From Paraneptunicella sp964228975 (GTDB taxonomy: Bacteria > Pseudomonadota > Gammaproteobacteria > Enterobacterales > Alteromonadaceae): DNA of 50,889 bases. The notes beneath the pieces are model-generated. The model ran no database searches and was not told the origin of the DNA. It saw only the letters and a program-made list of their open reading frames with translations. Location: the NCBI GenBank assembly GCA_964228975.1, contig CAXRCC010000036.1, positions 1-50,889 of the forward strand, written 5' to 3'. Positions 26,674-35,153 of this stretch are shown here, piece after piece (the stretch's first letter is position 1; every line of letters begins with the position of its first letter). Position numbers and translations under genes: made by a program.

Positions 26674-27304
26674 ACCGCGTTTTCATCAACAAGGATTTAC
26701 GCTGCTAGAGATTATGGTGGCTGTGGCTATTTTCACGTTAATTGGGCTGGCTTCCAATAGCGTATTAAATCGTGTTTTAGATGGCGATGAAGTGTCTCAA
26801 GAAAAGTTTGCCGAGCTTCAACGTTTGCAAAGAATTATGCTGACCATTGAAAGAGACGTACTGCAAGCTTCGGCAAGAGCAGTTCGTGTAGAAGGTCAGA
26901 AAAATGAAACCGTGTTACGCGGCGGGGAAAACTTCCTCGACAGTGAAGCCGATGGCATTGGGTTTGTGAGAGCAGGGTGGCAAAACCCGCAACTGATGTT
27001 GCCTCGAAGCACATTACAAGCTGTTGGCTATCGCTTACAAGAGGGACGTTTAGAAAAGGTGTACTTCAATTACGTTGACAACGTAGTGGGTGCAGAGCCT
27101 CGTGTGAAAGTCTTGCTCGAAAACGTTGAGGACTTTCAAATAGAATATTATTTACGCCCAAAACGTGATGCGGGTGATACCTCGAACTGGGGGGATTCAT
27201 ACTCCGGTACAGAGCTGCCTAGGGCAGTTGCGTTTATCATTACCGTTGAAGGTTTTGGCAGAATCAGACGAGAGTTTGAGATGGCGTCGGGAGGTCCGGC
27301 GTGA
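26663..27304 (+). CDS. gspJ: Minor pseudopilin GspJ
   Basis: The prepilin cleavage region is QQGFTLLEIMVAVAIFTLIG. The ATG at 26663 overlaps gspI by 11 bases and gives 213 residues; a TTG at 26651 would add four. Matches to the family include LQRIMLTIERDVLQASARAV and FEMASG at the end. GspJ is a tip-complex pseudopilin. Its stop overlaps the gspK start. Confidence 0.94.
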   Translation: MLAKPRFHQQGFTLLEIMVAVAIFTLIGLASNSVLNRVLDGDEVSQEKFAELQRLQRIMLTIERDVLQASARAVRVEGQKNETVLRGGENFLDSEADGIGFVRAGWQNPQLMLPRSTLQAVGYRLQEGRLEKVYFNYVDNVVGAEPRVKVLLENVEDFQIEYYLRPKRDAGDTSNWGDSYSGTELPRAVAFIITVEGFGRIRREFEMASGGPA

Positions 27305-28365
27305 AGCAGCGAGGTGTGGCGCTTATTGTTGTGCTACTTATTGTGGCAATGGTCACTATCATTGCCACGGAAATGGCAGGTCGGCTTCAACTTCAAGTCA
27401 GAAGAGCGGCTAATTTAAAAGATGGTAACCAAGCATTTTGGTATGCCCTTAGTGCAGAAGAATTCGCAGCGATTTCAATTCGTCGATTATATGAAGAAGA
27501 CGATGACGTGATTCATATCAAGCAACCTTGGGCGAGTTCGGAGCTGGCTTTTCCTTTACAGGGGGGCGGGATTCAAGCTCAGCTTGAAGATATGCAAAGT
27601 TGTCTCAATTTAAATGCGTTATTGCCAGGTAATGATAACCAAAACGGTAATGGAAATAACAATAACGGCGACGACAACGGACAAGGGTCTAGTAACCTTG
27701 GCTCTAATGAGCGCGCTAATGCCGGCGCTAACGGTGTGCCTGGAAATGGCATTGATGGCTTGGCTGGCGCGTTTCATCGATTATTAAGGAATGATGAAAT
27801 CAATGTGCCGAGCTTAAGCGCCGATACATTAAAAGATTCGTTGATTGATTGGTTAGATGAAGATTCAAATCTAACCGGCAGTTTTGGGGCAGAAGATCCT
27901 GATTATGAGTCCAAGCAGTTTCCGTATTTAGCGGCAAATGGATTAATGACAAATAAAACAGAACTTCGATTGGTAAAAGGCGCGGCGTTACCTTGGATAA
28001 ATGACTTAATGCCCTTTGTTTGCGCTATTCCAAATGAGTCAAATTTTAAATTAAATGTTAATACGCTTACGCCTGAGAAAGCGCCGTTATTGGCTGCTTT
28101 AACAGGTGTGTCTGTGGCAGATGCAACCAACTTGATTGGAAACATCCCTTACGATACGAAAGAAGACTTCCTGAATCAAAGTGAAGTGGCTTCTCAAGGG
28201 CTTTCTGATCTCCAAAAGAATTGGTTTGATGTAACGACTCGCTATTTTATTTTGCATACTAAAGCCAGTTACAATAATGCCACATTTGCTATGTCAACCG
28301 TGTTCAAAGTAGACGAATCGAAAAATGTGCAGGTAGTTCGTCGAGAATTTGGAGGTAAACTTTAA
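27301..28365 (+). CDS. gspK: Tip pseudopilin GspK
   Basis: GspK caps the pseudopilus. It lacks the Glu5 of other pseudopilins, as expected, with RGVALIVVLLIVAMVTIIA at the start and the family motif ANLKDGNQAFWYALSAEEF. The 354-residue product is longer than usual because of an Asn/Gly/Asp-rich low-complexity segment at residues 110-150, between CLNLNALLPG and the helical SAM-like domain with LLRNDEI. The start is a GTG overlapping gspJ by four bases. Confidence 0.95.
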   Translation: MKQRGVALIVVLLIVAMVTIIATEMAGRLQLQVRRAANLKDGNQAFWYALSAEEFAAISIRRLYEEDDDVIHIKQPWASSELAFPLQGGGIQAQLEDMQSCLNLNALLPGNDNQNGNGNNNNGDDNGQGSSNLGSNERANAGANGVPGNGIDGLAGAFHRLLRNDEINVPSLSADTLKDSLIDWLDEDSNLTGSFGAEDPDYESKQFPYLAANGLMTNKTELRLVKGAALPWINDLMPFVCAIPNESNFKLNVNTLTPEKAPLLAALTGVSVADATNLIGNIPYDTKEDFLNQSEVASQGLSDLQKNWFDVTTRYFILHTKASYNNATFAMSTVFKVDESKNVQVVRREFGGKL

Positions 28366-29559
28366 GTGGAACAGTTGGTCATCCGTTTAGGTTCACAAAT
28401 ACAAGAGCCCGTTCATTGGCTAGTGTGGTCTGCTGAACAAGACGAGATCATTGCGTCTGGGGAATTACCCGATGCCTCTGAATTGTCTACCCTGAGCGAT
28501 AGAGCTGGCAACAGACCTATCACCGCACTGATACCCAGCAGCGATGTACTCTTAAAACAGGTTGAATTGCCCGCAAAAGCAGGTAGCAAAGCCATCGCTG
28601 CAATTCCCTATATGTTGGAAGATGAGATTACAACTGATGTGGACTCGGCCTTTTTCGCGTTAGGTGGGAGAGATGGTGAATATCAAAACATCGCAGTTGT
28701 CCAAAAAGAGAAGCTCGAGTTCTGGCTTTCTACCATGCAAGCAGCAGGTTTAGTGTGTGATCACATTGTGCCGGATGTGCTCGCGCTTCCTCACGAAGAG
28801 GGCAAGTGGAGCATCATGGCTTTAGGTTCTCAAATTCTACTGCGTCAGAATGTTTGGCAGGGCATGCAAGGTGAAGACGTCTGGATCGTGCCAGCTATCT
28901 CTCATCACACTAAGCACCAAGAAGAGCAAGTTGTTATACAACAGCTTACTGAGCTTGCTATTCCTGCTATTCCTAATGTGGAGATGCAATCAGCGTTAGA
29001 TGCAATGCCGATGGAAGTACTGGCTAAAGGCGCAATGTCCTCAAGTTTTAACTTGCTACAAGGTGAATTTAAGCCGAAAAAAGCCGTGTCGGGCAGCGTC
29101 AAAAAATGGCGCTTAGCAGCGATTTTGGCAGGTGTAGCTTTAATTGCAACGGTCGCAGATAAAGGGTGGCAAGCGAATCAATTCAGTAGTGAATCGGATG
29201 CGTTGAAAGCGCAAGTTCGCGCAGAGTTTCAGCGTGCGTTCCCTGAAGTGAAGCGCATTGTGAATGTGCGCAAACAAATGAACCAGAAGATGAAAGCGTT
29301 AGAAGGTAACAGTGGTGGTACCTCTATGTTAGTTATGCTTTCTGGCTTATCTGGCGCATTTGCTGATAGCAATGTGAAGCCGCAAACCATTCGATTTGAT
29401 AAGAATCGCGCCGAGCTCAGATTGCAGGCTGTGGCGAAGAACTTTGAATCGTTAGAGAAATTTAAAACATTAGCAGAGCAGCAGGGTTTTGAAGTGCAGC
29501 AAGGTGCTATCAATAACCGAGATGATCTTGTCATGGGATCGCTGATCATAAGGAGCTAA
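28366..29559 (+). CDS. gspL: Type II secretion protein GspL
   Basis: GspL bridges the GspE ATPase to the membrane platform. The 397-residue product begins at a GTG with GGAGGT upstream. The cytoplasmic actin-like domain covers about residues 1-240 (LIPSSDVLLKQVELP, IPYMLEDEI, CDHIVPDVLALP). A transmembrane helix near residues 248-265 is followed by a periplasmic ferredoxin-like domain with IRFDKNRAELRLQA. It starts directly after the gspK stop. Confidence 0.95.
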   Translation: MEQLVIRLGSQIQEPVHWLVWSAEQDEIIASGELPDASELSTLSDRAGNRPITALIPSSDVLLKQVELPAKAGSKAIAAIPYMLEDEITTDVDSAFFALGGRDGEYQNIAVVQKEKLEFWLSTMQAAGLVCDHIVPDVLALPHEEGKWSIMALGSQILLRQNVWQGMQGEDVWIVPAISHHTKHQEEQVVIQQLTELAIPAIPNVEMQSALDAMPMEVLAKGAMSSSFNLLQGEFKPKKAVSGSVKKWRLAAILAGVALIATVADKGWQANQFSSESDALKAQVRAEFQRAFPEVKRIVNVRKQMNQKMKALEGNSGGTSMLVMLSGLSGAFADSNVKPQTIRFDKNRAELRLQAVAKNFESLEKFKTLAEQQGFEVQQGAINNRDDLVMGSLIIRS

Positions 29560-29560
29560 C

Positions 29561-30037
29561 GTGAATCAGTTACTTGAAAAATACCATGCGCTTAACGACA
29601 GAGAGAAAAAGCTTGTCGTTGTTGCGGGTGTGGTGATCATCATATCGATTTTTTATTTTTTAATTTGGTCGCCTTTACAGCAGTCTATTAAGACAAATAA
29701 GGCCTCGGTTGAGAGCCAAACGAAGCTGCTTGCATGGGTTGAGCAAAACGCCAATAAAGCGGTTCAATTAAAGCGTTCAAGTGGTCAATCGGGTGGCTTT
29801 ACCGGATCTCTGCCTCAAGCGGTTAACCAAACTGCGGCAAGGTTTAGCATTGATATAACGCGAATGCAGCCTCAAAAAGATGACATCCAAGTATGGGTTG
29901 ATAAGGCGGTTTTTAACGACGTACTGGCTTGGTTGCAGCAACTTGAACAAATGGGGATCAATGTTGCGGAAGCGGATATTGCAGAATCCGATGAAGTGGG
30001 CATGATCAAAGTGCGCCGACTCAGATTAAGTAAATAA
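29561..30037 (+). CDS. gspM: Type II secretion protein GspM
   Basis: The 158-residue bitopic protein has a GTG start preceded by AAGGAG, a cytoplasmic DREKKLVVVAG segment, a transmembrane helix near residues 20-36, and a periplasmic ferredoxin-like domain ending VGMIKVRRLRLSK. It pairs with GspL in the inner-membrane platform. It lies one base after gspL and a terminator follows. Confidence 0.94.
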   Translation: MNQLLEKYHALNDREKKLVVVAGVVIIISIFYFLIWSPLQQSIKTNKASVESQTKLLAWVEQNANKAVQLKRSSGQSGGFTGSLPQAVNQTAARFSIDITRMQPQKDDIQVWVDKAVFNDVLAWLQQLEQMGINVAEADIAESDEVGMIKVRRLRLSK

Positions 30038-30062
30038 GTGATTTAAACAAACAAGCATTAAT

Positions 30063-30090
30063 AAGCGGGGCGAGAGTCCCGCTTTCTTTT
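30063..30090 (+). terminator. Terminator between gspM and gspN
   Basis: AAGCGGG (30063-30069) pairs with CCCGCTT (30078-30084), followed by TCTTTT. It lies inside the gsp operon, so gspN may be made at a lower level or from its own start. Confidence 0.65.
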
Positions 30091-30120
30091 ACACGTATTT
30101 GAACACAGAGGTATTACGTA

Positions 30121-30885
30121 GTGTTGCAGCAACATAAAGTGAAGCTGATTATTGCAGCTGTATTATTCTATTTCATTCTTGTTATTGCCAACCTACCCGC
30201 CTCACAAGTCATTAATCGCCTGCCTTTGCCGTCTAACGTTACTTTATCTGGTGTCAGTGGAACCTTATGGAATGGCGAGATGCGTTCTGCAATGGTGAAC
30301 GGCATTCAGGTTAAGGATATTGCATGGAAGCTGAGTGCAGGAGCGTTACTTTTGGGCAAAGCGAGCCTAGATATTAAAGCGGGCAATGCAAGAGCACCAG
30401 AGCAAATTGCGTTTAATGGACAAGTTCAAGCATCATTATTAAGCCTTAATGTCACTGCTGAAAACGCGAAACTCTTTTTACCTACTCACCTCGTACTCGC
30501 TCAAGTGCCTCTTCCTCTTCCTGTGCAAGCGGGTGGGCGTTTTTATTTGGATGTTAGCTCATTGGAGTATGCGGTAGCGGAAAGCCACTGTGTTGCGATT
30601 CAGGCAAACGGAGGCTGGAATAACGCATCGGTATCTGGAGCGATGGGTATGATTGACTTTGGTCGCTTCGAATCCGCTATAACCTGTCAAGATAAGGTGA
30701 TTCACATTCAAATCGATCCAAACAATGTGCTCGGGCTGGATGTTTTGGCGACGTTAACTGGACAGGGGCAAGTCGGGGTGAAGGGGAAGTTTAAACCCAG
30801 TACATCATTGCCACAGGAAGTTCACCAGGCTGCACGTATGTTTGGTCGTGCCGACAGCCAAGGATTCTATCATATCTCAATGTAG
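30121..30885 (+). CDS. gspN: Type II secretion protein GspN
   Basis: The 254-residue protein begins at a GTG with a single N-terminal membrane helix and a periplasmic part carrying LPSNVTLSGVSGTLWNGEM and AWKLSAGALLLGKASLDI, which match the GspN family. Its exact role is not settled and it is absent from many T2SS clusters. It closes the gspC-N cluster but lies 83 bp after gspM beyond a terminator. A strong hairpin follows. Confidence 0.9.
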   Translation: MLQQHKVKLIIAAVLFYFILVIANLPASQVINRLPLPSNVTLSGVSGTLWNGEMRSAMVNGIQVKDIAWKLSAGALLLGKASLDIKAGNARAPEQIAFNGQVQASLLSLNVTAENAKLFLPTHLVLAQVPLPLPVQAGGRFYLDVSSLEYAVAESHCVAIQANGGWNNASVSGAMGMIDFGRFESAITCQDKVIHIQIDPNNVLGLDVLATLTGQGQVGVKGKFKPSTSLPQEVHQAARMFGRADSQGFYHISM

Positions 30886-30891
30886 GTGCTT

Positions 30892-30932
30892 AAATACGGC
30901 CTTTAACTGGCTTAATAAAGGCTGTATTTACT
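30892..30932 (+). terminator. Terminator after gspN
   Basis: A 14-bp stem, AAATACGGCCTTTA (30892-30905) with TAAAGGCTGTATTT (30916-30929), contains a single G-T wobble and a 10-base loop. It ends the gsp cluster and could also serve the opposite strand. Confidence 0.78.
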
Positions 30933-30944
30933 GATTTGAGGCGA

Positions 30945-31124
30945 TTAATGATGCCTCAAAAAGGTTTTCATCACAGAGTTCTTAGAGAGCTTGAGTTTCT
31001 TAGTAAGAATAATGGCATCTGATGCGGATATCGTTTGCCTATTTCCTATTAAGGCTTTGATTTGCTCCTCTGCTTGTTTGTTCGCATCTATAAACTCTTG
31101 AGTACTCACAGACTCTGGCAACAT
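30945..31124 (-). CDS. Small 59-residue protein coupled to an XRE regulator
   Basis: This short gene has an excellent ribosome binding site, AAAGGAGGAA, placed 8 bp before ATG and overlapping the stop of the upstream regulator gene. The product starts MLPESVSTQEFIDANKQ and is helical and charged, with a hydrophobic DAIILTKKLKLS segment; there is no signal peptide or membrane helix. I do not recognise the family. Its place behind a small DNA-binding protein recalls toxin-antitoxin or phage-like regulator pairs, but no function can be given. Confidence 0.75.
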   Translation of the reverse strand: MLPESVSTQEFIDANKQAEEQIKALIGNRQTISASDAIILTKKLKLSKNSVMKTFLRHH

Positions 31125-31139
31125 TTTTTATTCCTCCTT

Positions 31140-31361
31140 TTACAATAAATCCAGTAGTTGATTGAATGTTCCATAATTCTTCGCTAACGCAATGACATGA
31201 TTATGGGATGGAGAGGAAACACCTCGTTCCCAATTATTAATCGTACGTCTTGTTTTAATATTAATGGAACGAGCTGCCTCAGTTTGAGTCATTCCTGCGC
31301 TTTTTCTCCATGAACGTAATACGTCCCCGGTAATTTTAATGTCAGAAATATATGGATTCAT
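31140..31361 (-). CDS. XRE/Cro-type helix-turn-helix regulator
   Basis: The 73-residue protein is almost wholly a Cro/CI-type DNA-binding domain: VLRSWRKSAGMTQTEAARSI followed by RRTINNWERGVSSPSHNHV. The second helix and recognition helix are both easy to see. It is the first gene of a two-gene unit with the 59-residue frame 15 bp away. It probably controls its own promoter through the CATACTCATT repeats just upstream. The ribosome binding site is weak. AT-rich surroundings suggest later acquisition. Confidence 0.85.
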   Translation of the reverse strand: MNPYISDIKITGDVLRSWRKSAGMTQTEAARSINIKTRRTINNWERGVSSPSHNHVIALAKNYGTFNQLLDLL

Positions 31362-31673
31362 AAGTAACCATTTAATCAGTTGGTGGTGAATTTAAATGTA
31401 AATCATGAATGAGTATGTCGCAAATTTATAATGAATATTTTAATCCTCTTTTTAATTTTGTTGGGGATGGGAATTCATACTCATTAATATTTACCATAGT
31501 TATTTTAATTCAGTGTAGTGTATGTATGAAAAAATGATATGTATGCAGGGGTGCTGTTTAAGGTAAGTTATTACTTTATAAGAAAAATATCCTAGAGAAT
31601 GTTTTGCTCCTTAGGGCTATAGGCGTTAAGGTAAAGGGGCTTTCATCGTTGTCTCCACTTTAGAGAGGTACTT
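31362..31673. promoter_or_regulatory. AT-rich divergent promoter region with paired operator-like repeats
   Basis: No gene is seen. ATGAATGAGTATG (31405-31417) and CATACTCATTAAT (31476-31488) are inverted copies of one 13-mer with a single mismatch, 58 bp apart. They lie between the XRE gene and a divergent gene, as expected for binding sites of the regulator. No confident -10/-35 pair could be fixed in such AT-rich DNA. Confidence 0.5.
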
Positions 31674-31970
31674 ATGTTGGAGTTAGATATAGATGGCGCC
31701 GAAACTATAAGAAGAAGGGTTAAGTATATAGTTCAGAAGGATTTTACAAACATTGCTCACTTCTATGAGCATTTGTACGGTGTCTCTCCAGAGAAGGGAA
31801 AACTTCAAACATTTAGGAATTATTTAAATAGAGGGAAAGTCAACGCAGATTTCTTACGATTGCTGGCTCAAAAAACGCGTATCGGTAGTATTACCTTGGA
31901 ACGTTTGTTTGATGAGAGAGTGAAATGTGAGGCGTTGTTTAAGGACGAAGCCGCAGAAGTATCGTATTGA
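31674..31970 (+). CDS. 98-residue hypothetical protein, possibly DNA-binding
   Basis: The ATG is preceded by GAGAGG. The 98-residue product is basic and mixed helical; the middle, TFRNYLNRGKVNADFLRLLAQKTRIGSITLERLF, has the look of a small helix-turn-helix or regulator-like fold, but I recognise no family. It is divergent from the XRE gene and may be under its control. A long-armed hairpin follows the gene. No signal peptide is present. Confidence 0.7.
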   Translation: MLELDIDGAETIRRRVKYIVQKDFTNIAHFYEHLYGVSPEKGKLQTFRNYLNRGKVNADFLRLLAQKTRIGSITLERLFDERVKCEALFKDEAAEVSY

Positions 31971-31992
31971 TACCCACTTACTCGCTTTACCT

Positions 31993-32055
31993 ATGCCCAA
32001 GCAATATTCTTTTTAAGAATAATTAATAACTTTAGTTTGGGCATCATTTTCAATT
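31993..32055 (+). terminator. Possible terminator after the 98-residue gene
   Basis: ATGCCCAA (31993-32000) pairs perfectly with TTGGGCAT (32037-32044) across a 36-base AT-rich loop, and T-rich DNA follows. The long loop makes this uncertain. Confidence 0.4.
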
Positions 32056-32134
32056 TTAATCTTTAATGAGTTACTTTTTTCTTGAAATGAAAGCGGTTAC
32101 ATTAATTTTATCAATGTATTAATCTTGCTGTAAT

Positions 32135-33676
32135 TTAAAAATTAGTTTCATCATTGATCTTACTTAAAAATATTAATGCGTCTTTTTTGATTAAATTCTT
32201 TTTGTCGTTTGGCATTTTACCCAATGTATTTAATGGCATTCTCATTCGATGGTTGCTGCTCAATTTATCTTCGTTTTCGAGCAAAAAGTGCCAATACAAA
32301 TAATTAAATGGACAGGCTTTATCACCTTGCTTTTGTTTCACATCATAGTGGCAGTGATTGCAATAATCCGACATTTCATTAATATAATTTCCGCTCGATA
32401 TATAAGGCTTACTTGCAAGCTTTCCTCCGTCTGCAAAAAGCGCCATGCCCGTTACATTGGGTAACTCGACCCATTCAAATGCATCAATGTAAACGGACCA
32501 AAACCAATCTTGTAATTCACTGGGTGAAACTTGGCATAAAGCGGCAAAATTACCGAGTATCATGAGCCTTTGAATATGATGAGCGTAAGCATTTTCTTGG
32601 GTCTCTTTTACGCATTGATACAAGCAATTCATCTTCGTTGGTTTGCCCCAGTAAAGCGAAGGAAGTGTGCGTTTCGCGTCAAAGTAATTCTCTCTTAAGT
32701 AGTCCGGCATGAATAACCAATAAATACCACGGACAAACTCTCTCCAGCCCAATATTTGCCGAATAAACCCTTCTGCAGCGTTAATAGGAACCTTATGCGC
32801 TAAATAAGCGTTCTGAGCCTTAATGATGATTTCTAAAGGTGTGAGTAATCCACAGTTTAAATATGCACTTAGCAGGGAGTGAAACAAGAAAGGTTCGTCT
32901 TGTTTCATCGCGTCTTGAAAATCACCAAAGTGGGGTAATTTATATTGAATGAATGCGTCTAAGGCTTGAAGCGCTTGTTTTCGTGTAACGGCAAAATTGA
33001 AAGGCTCTACATGGCCAAAATGTTCAGGGAAATGAGTGGAAACTTCGCGTATTACTTGTTTAGTGATACCGTCTGGCACAAAGTCCGGCCCTTGAGGTAT
33101 GTCAACTTCACCTTTAAACGCTTTTTGGTTTTGTGCATCGTAATTCCATTTACCCCCGATTGGTCTTGAATGCGCCATCAATATGTTATGTTTCTGCCGC
33201 ATTTCTCGATAAAACATTTCCATTCGCAGCTGCTTTTTCCCATTTGCCCAGGATTGAAACTCGTGATGTGTTGCAAGAAAGCGCGTGTCCGGCAAAATAG
33301 TAATCGGCAGGGCTAAACGCTGTTTCCAAGCTTCGAGTTCTTCCCGTAATCGATATTCACTTGGTTCTGTCACCACCAATCGATTGATGTTGGTGTCCTT
33401 TATCGCTCTGGCAGTTTCGCCCAGTAAGCTGTTGGTATTTTGCGGATCGCTAATGGTGATGTAGCGCACTTTGGCACCCAGTTGTTTGAGTGACTTGGCA
33501 AAATGGCGCATTGCAGAAAAAATGAAAGCGATCTTTTTCTTATGGTGTTTTATATGGGTTGCTTCCTCCCTGACTTCAGCCATTAGAAACACATCGTTTT
33601 CGAAATCGGCGTGTTTCACAATATCAAGAGAGGGTGTGAGTTGATCGCCGAGTATAAGTCTTATTGTTCTTGGCAT
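32135..33676 (-). CDS. Iron-sulfur photolyase/cryptochrome (FeS-BCP, PhrB-like)
   Basis: The 513-residue product belongs to the deoxyribodipyrimidine photolyase-related family. It starts IRLILGDQL, has the conserved GWREFVRGIYW and LMILGNFAAL segments, and carries Cys351, Cys439, Cys442 and Cys455. Their spacing is the same as that of the [4Fe-4S] ligands I recall for Agrobacterium PhrB (350, 438, 441, 454). PhrB repairs (6-4) photoproducts with FAD, a lumazine antenna and light. The C-terminus beyond NTLGKMPNDKK is extended and basic. It stands alone. Confidence 0.9.
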   Translation of the reverse strand: MPRTIRLILGDQLTPSLDIVKHADFENDVFLMAEVREEATHIKHHKKKIAFIFSAMRHFAKSLKQLGAKVRYITISDPQNTNSLLGETARAIKDTNINRLVVTEPSEYRLREELEAWKQRLALPITILPDTRFLATHHEFQSWANGKKQLRMEMFYREMRQKHNILMAHSRPIGGKWNYDAQNQKAFKGEVDIPQGPDFVPDGITKQVIREVSTHFPEHFGHVEPFNFAVTRKQALQALDAFIQYKLPHFGDFQDAMKQDEPFLFHSLLSAYLNCGLLTPLEIIIKAQNAYLAHKVPINAAEGFIRQILGWREFVRGIYWLFMPDYLRENYFDAKRTLPSLYWGKPTKMNCLYQCVKETQENAYAHHIQRLMILGNFAALCQVSPSELQDWFWSVYIDAFEWVELPNVTGMALFADGGKLASKPYISSGNYINEMSDYCNHCHYDVKQKQGDKACPFNYLYWHFLLENEDKLSSNHRMRMPLNTLGKMPNDKKNLIKKDALIFLSKINDETNF

Positions 33677-33849
33677 TCCGTGATAGCCCCATTTAAATAT
33701 TGCTGCGAATGCTTACGGATTCTTGTTTGTTTAAGATTAGCTAAAATTCGGGGAAGTGGCGGACTGCTGCTTTAATACACAAAGTAAAAGATTAAAATGG
33801 CGAAATGAGGGGAATGAAAAAGAGCAGCGATGGCTGCTCGTTAGTTGAT

Positions 33850-34527
33850 TTAGCCTTGCCAAGGATGCGAGCGAATGTCGTCCAATAATGTGCGGTAGTC
33901 TTCTACAGAAGGGAATTGGTCTATTTCTCGTGCAGGCTCTTTGCTATCCGGGTTGCTCACTGCAAGATTATATTGAATTCCGTAGGTTTGCGCTGCCTCA
34001 AGTATGCGAACCGTGTCATCCACAAATAGCGTATGTTTCGGATCAAATCCAAGGCGAGCTTGCAGTTTCTCCCACAATAATTGGGATTCTTTGGTTACGC
34101 CAAACTCGTGCGTTGAAATCAGCGTATCAATGTGTTGATCAAGCTGAGTCCGTTCAATTTTCAACGATAAACTGCCGGGGTGAGCATTGGTCACAAGTAC
34201 CACTTTTCTGCCAGTTTCATGAAGCGCATCGAGAAACGGTAAGGTATCGGGGCGCATTTGAATAAGGTGTTTGATTTCCCTTTTTACTTCAGCAATATTG
34301 ATATTGAGCTTTTCTGTCCAGTAATCTAGGCAATACCAATCAATTGTGCCTGCGACAGCTTCAAATTGCGCATAGATATCTTCCCTTGCTTGCTCTAGCG
34401 GAACGTTATCTCTTTCTGCTAACTTATTTGGTAAAAAGTCCAACCAAAAGTGATTATCGTAGTGAAGGTCGAGTAGGGTGCCATCCATATCTAAAAGGAC
34501 GGTTTCAATTTCCTGCCAAGGTATCAT
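33850..34527 (-). CDS. yrfG: HAD-family nucleotidase YrfG (GMP/IMP nucleotidase)
   Basis: The 225-residue product has the HAD motif I DMDGTLLD (residues 13-20), motif II LVTNAHP, and motifs III/IV with FVDDTVRILEAA. It matches YrfG of E. coli, which dephosphorylates GMP and IMP. In E. coli yrfG is directly linked to hslR and hslO; here the gsp cluster, a small islet and the photolyase gene lie between. It is divergent from nudE by 61 bp. Confidence 0.93.
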   Translation of the reverse strand: MIPWQEIETVLLDMDGTLLDLHYDNHFWLDFLPNKLAERDNVPLEQAREDIYAQFEAVAGTIDWYCLDYWTEKLNINIAEVKREIKHLIQMRPDTLPFLDALHETGRKVVLVTNAHPGSLSLKIERTQLDQHIDTLISTHEFGVTKESQLLWEKLQARLGFDPKHTLFVDDTVRILEAAQTYGIQYNLAVSNPDSKEPAREIDQFPSVEDYRTLLDDIRSHPWQG

Positions 34528-34588
34528 AGGTTTTTAAATTTAATAGGGTTATAGTAGCTCATGATAGAAAATATGACTTGGTAGGTAA

Positions 34589-35152
34589 ATGAGTAAAATA
34601 GATCCAGATAAACTTTTGCCGAACATTACTGAGCGTAGAATTGTTGCGCGGAGTAAGTTCTTTGCCGTAGAAGAAGTTGACCTCACTTTCTCGAATCAAG
34701 AAGAGCGTACTTTTGAACGCATGGCGGGCGCTGGCCGTGGTGCAGTCATGATTGTGCCTTTTATCAATCCCGACACATTTTTACTGGTACGAGAGTACGC
34801 AGCCGGTACACATTCTTATCAAATCGGCTTTCCCAAAGGGCTGATCGACCCCGGTGAAGACGGCGCAACAGCCGCTAACCGAGAGCTTCAAGAAGAGGTC
34901 GGATATGCCGCAAATTCATTATCACTGCTACAATCAGTGAGTATGGCTCCGACGTTTTTCGATTCCAACATGGACATTTTTATTGCTCATGATTTATACC
35001 CGAGTCAATTAGAAGGCGATGAGCCTGAGCCATTAGAGGTGATTGAATGGTCTATTCATGAAATACCTCAATTACTTGCACGAGAAGATTTTACTGAAGC
35101 ACGCAGCATTGCCGCTTTGTTGTTAGCTGAAAGATGGAGAACTCAGAAATAG
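34589..35152 (+). CDS. nudE: Nudix hydrolase NudE (ADP-compound hydrolase)
   Basis: NudE hydrolyses ADP-ribose, Ap3A, NADH and related compounds. The 187-residue product has the full Nudix box G-x5-E-x7-REUxEExGU at residues 84-106 (GLIDPGE ... RELQEEVGY). Length and the AAGTHSYQIGFPKG segment match the family. cysQ starts one base after its stop, so they form a tight operon, linking turnover of ADP-ribose type compounds to PAP recycling. Confidence 0.95.
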   Translation: MSKIDPDKLLPNITERRIVARSKFFAVEEVDLTFSNQEERTFERMAGAGRGAVMIVPFINPDTFLLVREYAAGTHSYQIGFPKGLIDPGEDGATAANRELQEEVGYAANSLSLLQSVSMAPTFFDSNMDIFIAHDLYPSQLEGDEPEPLEVIEWSIHEIPQLLAREDFTEARSIAALLLAERWRTQK

Positions 35153-35153
35153 C

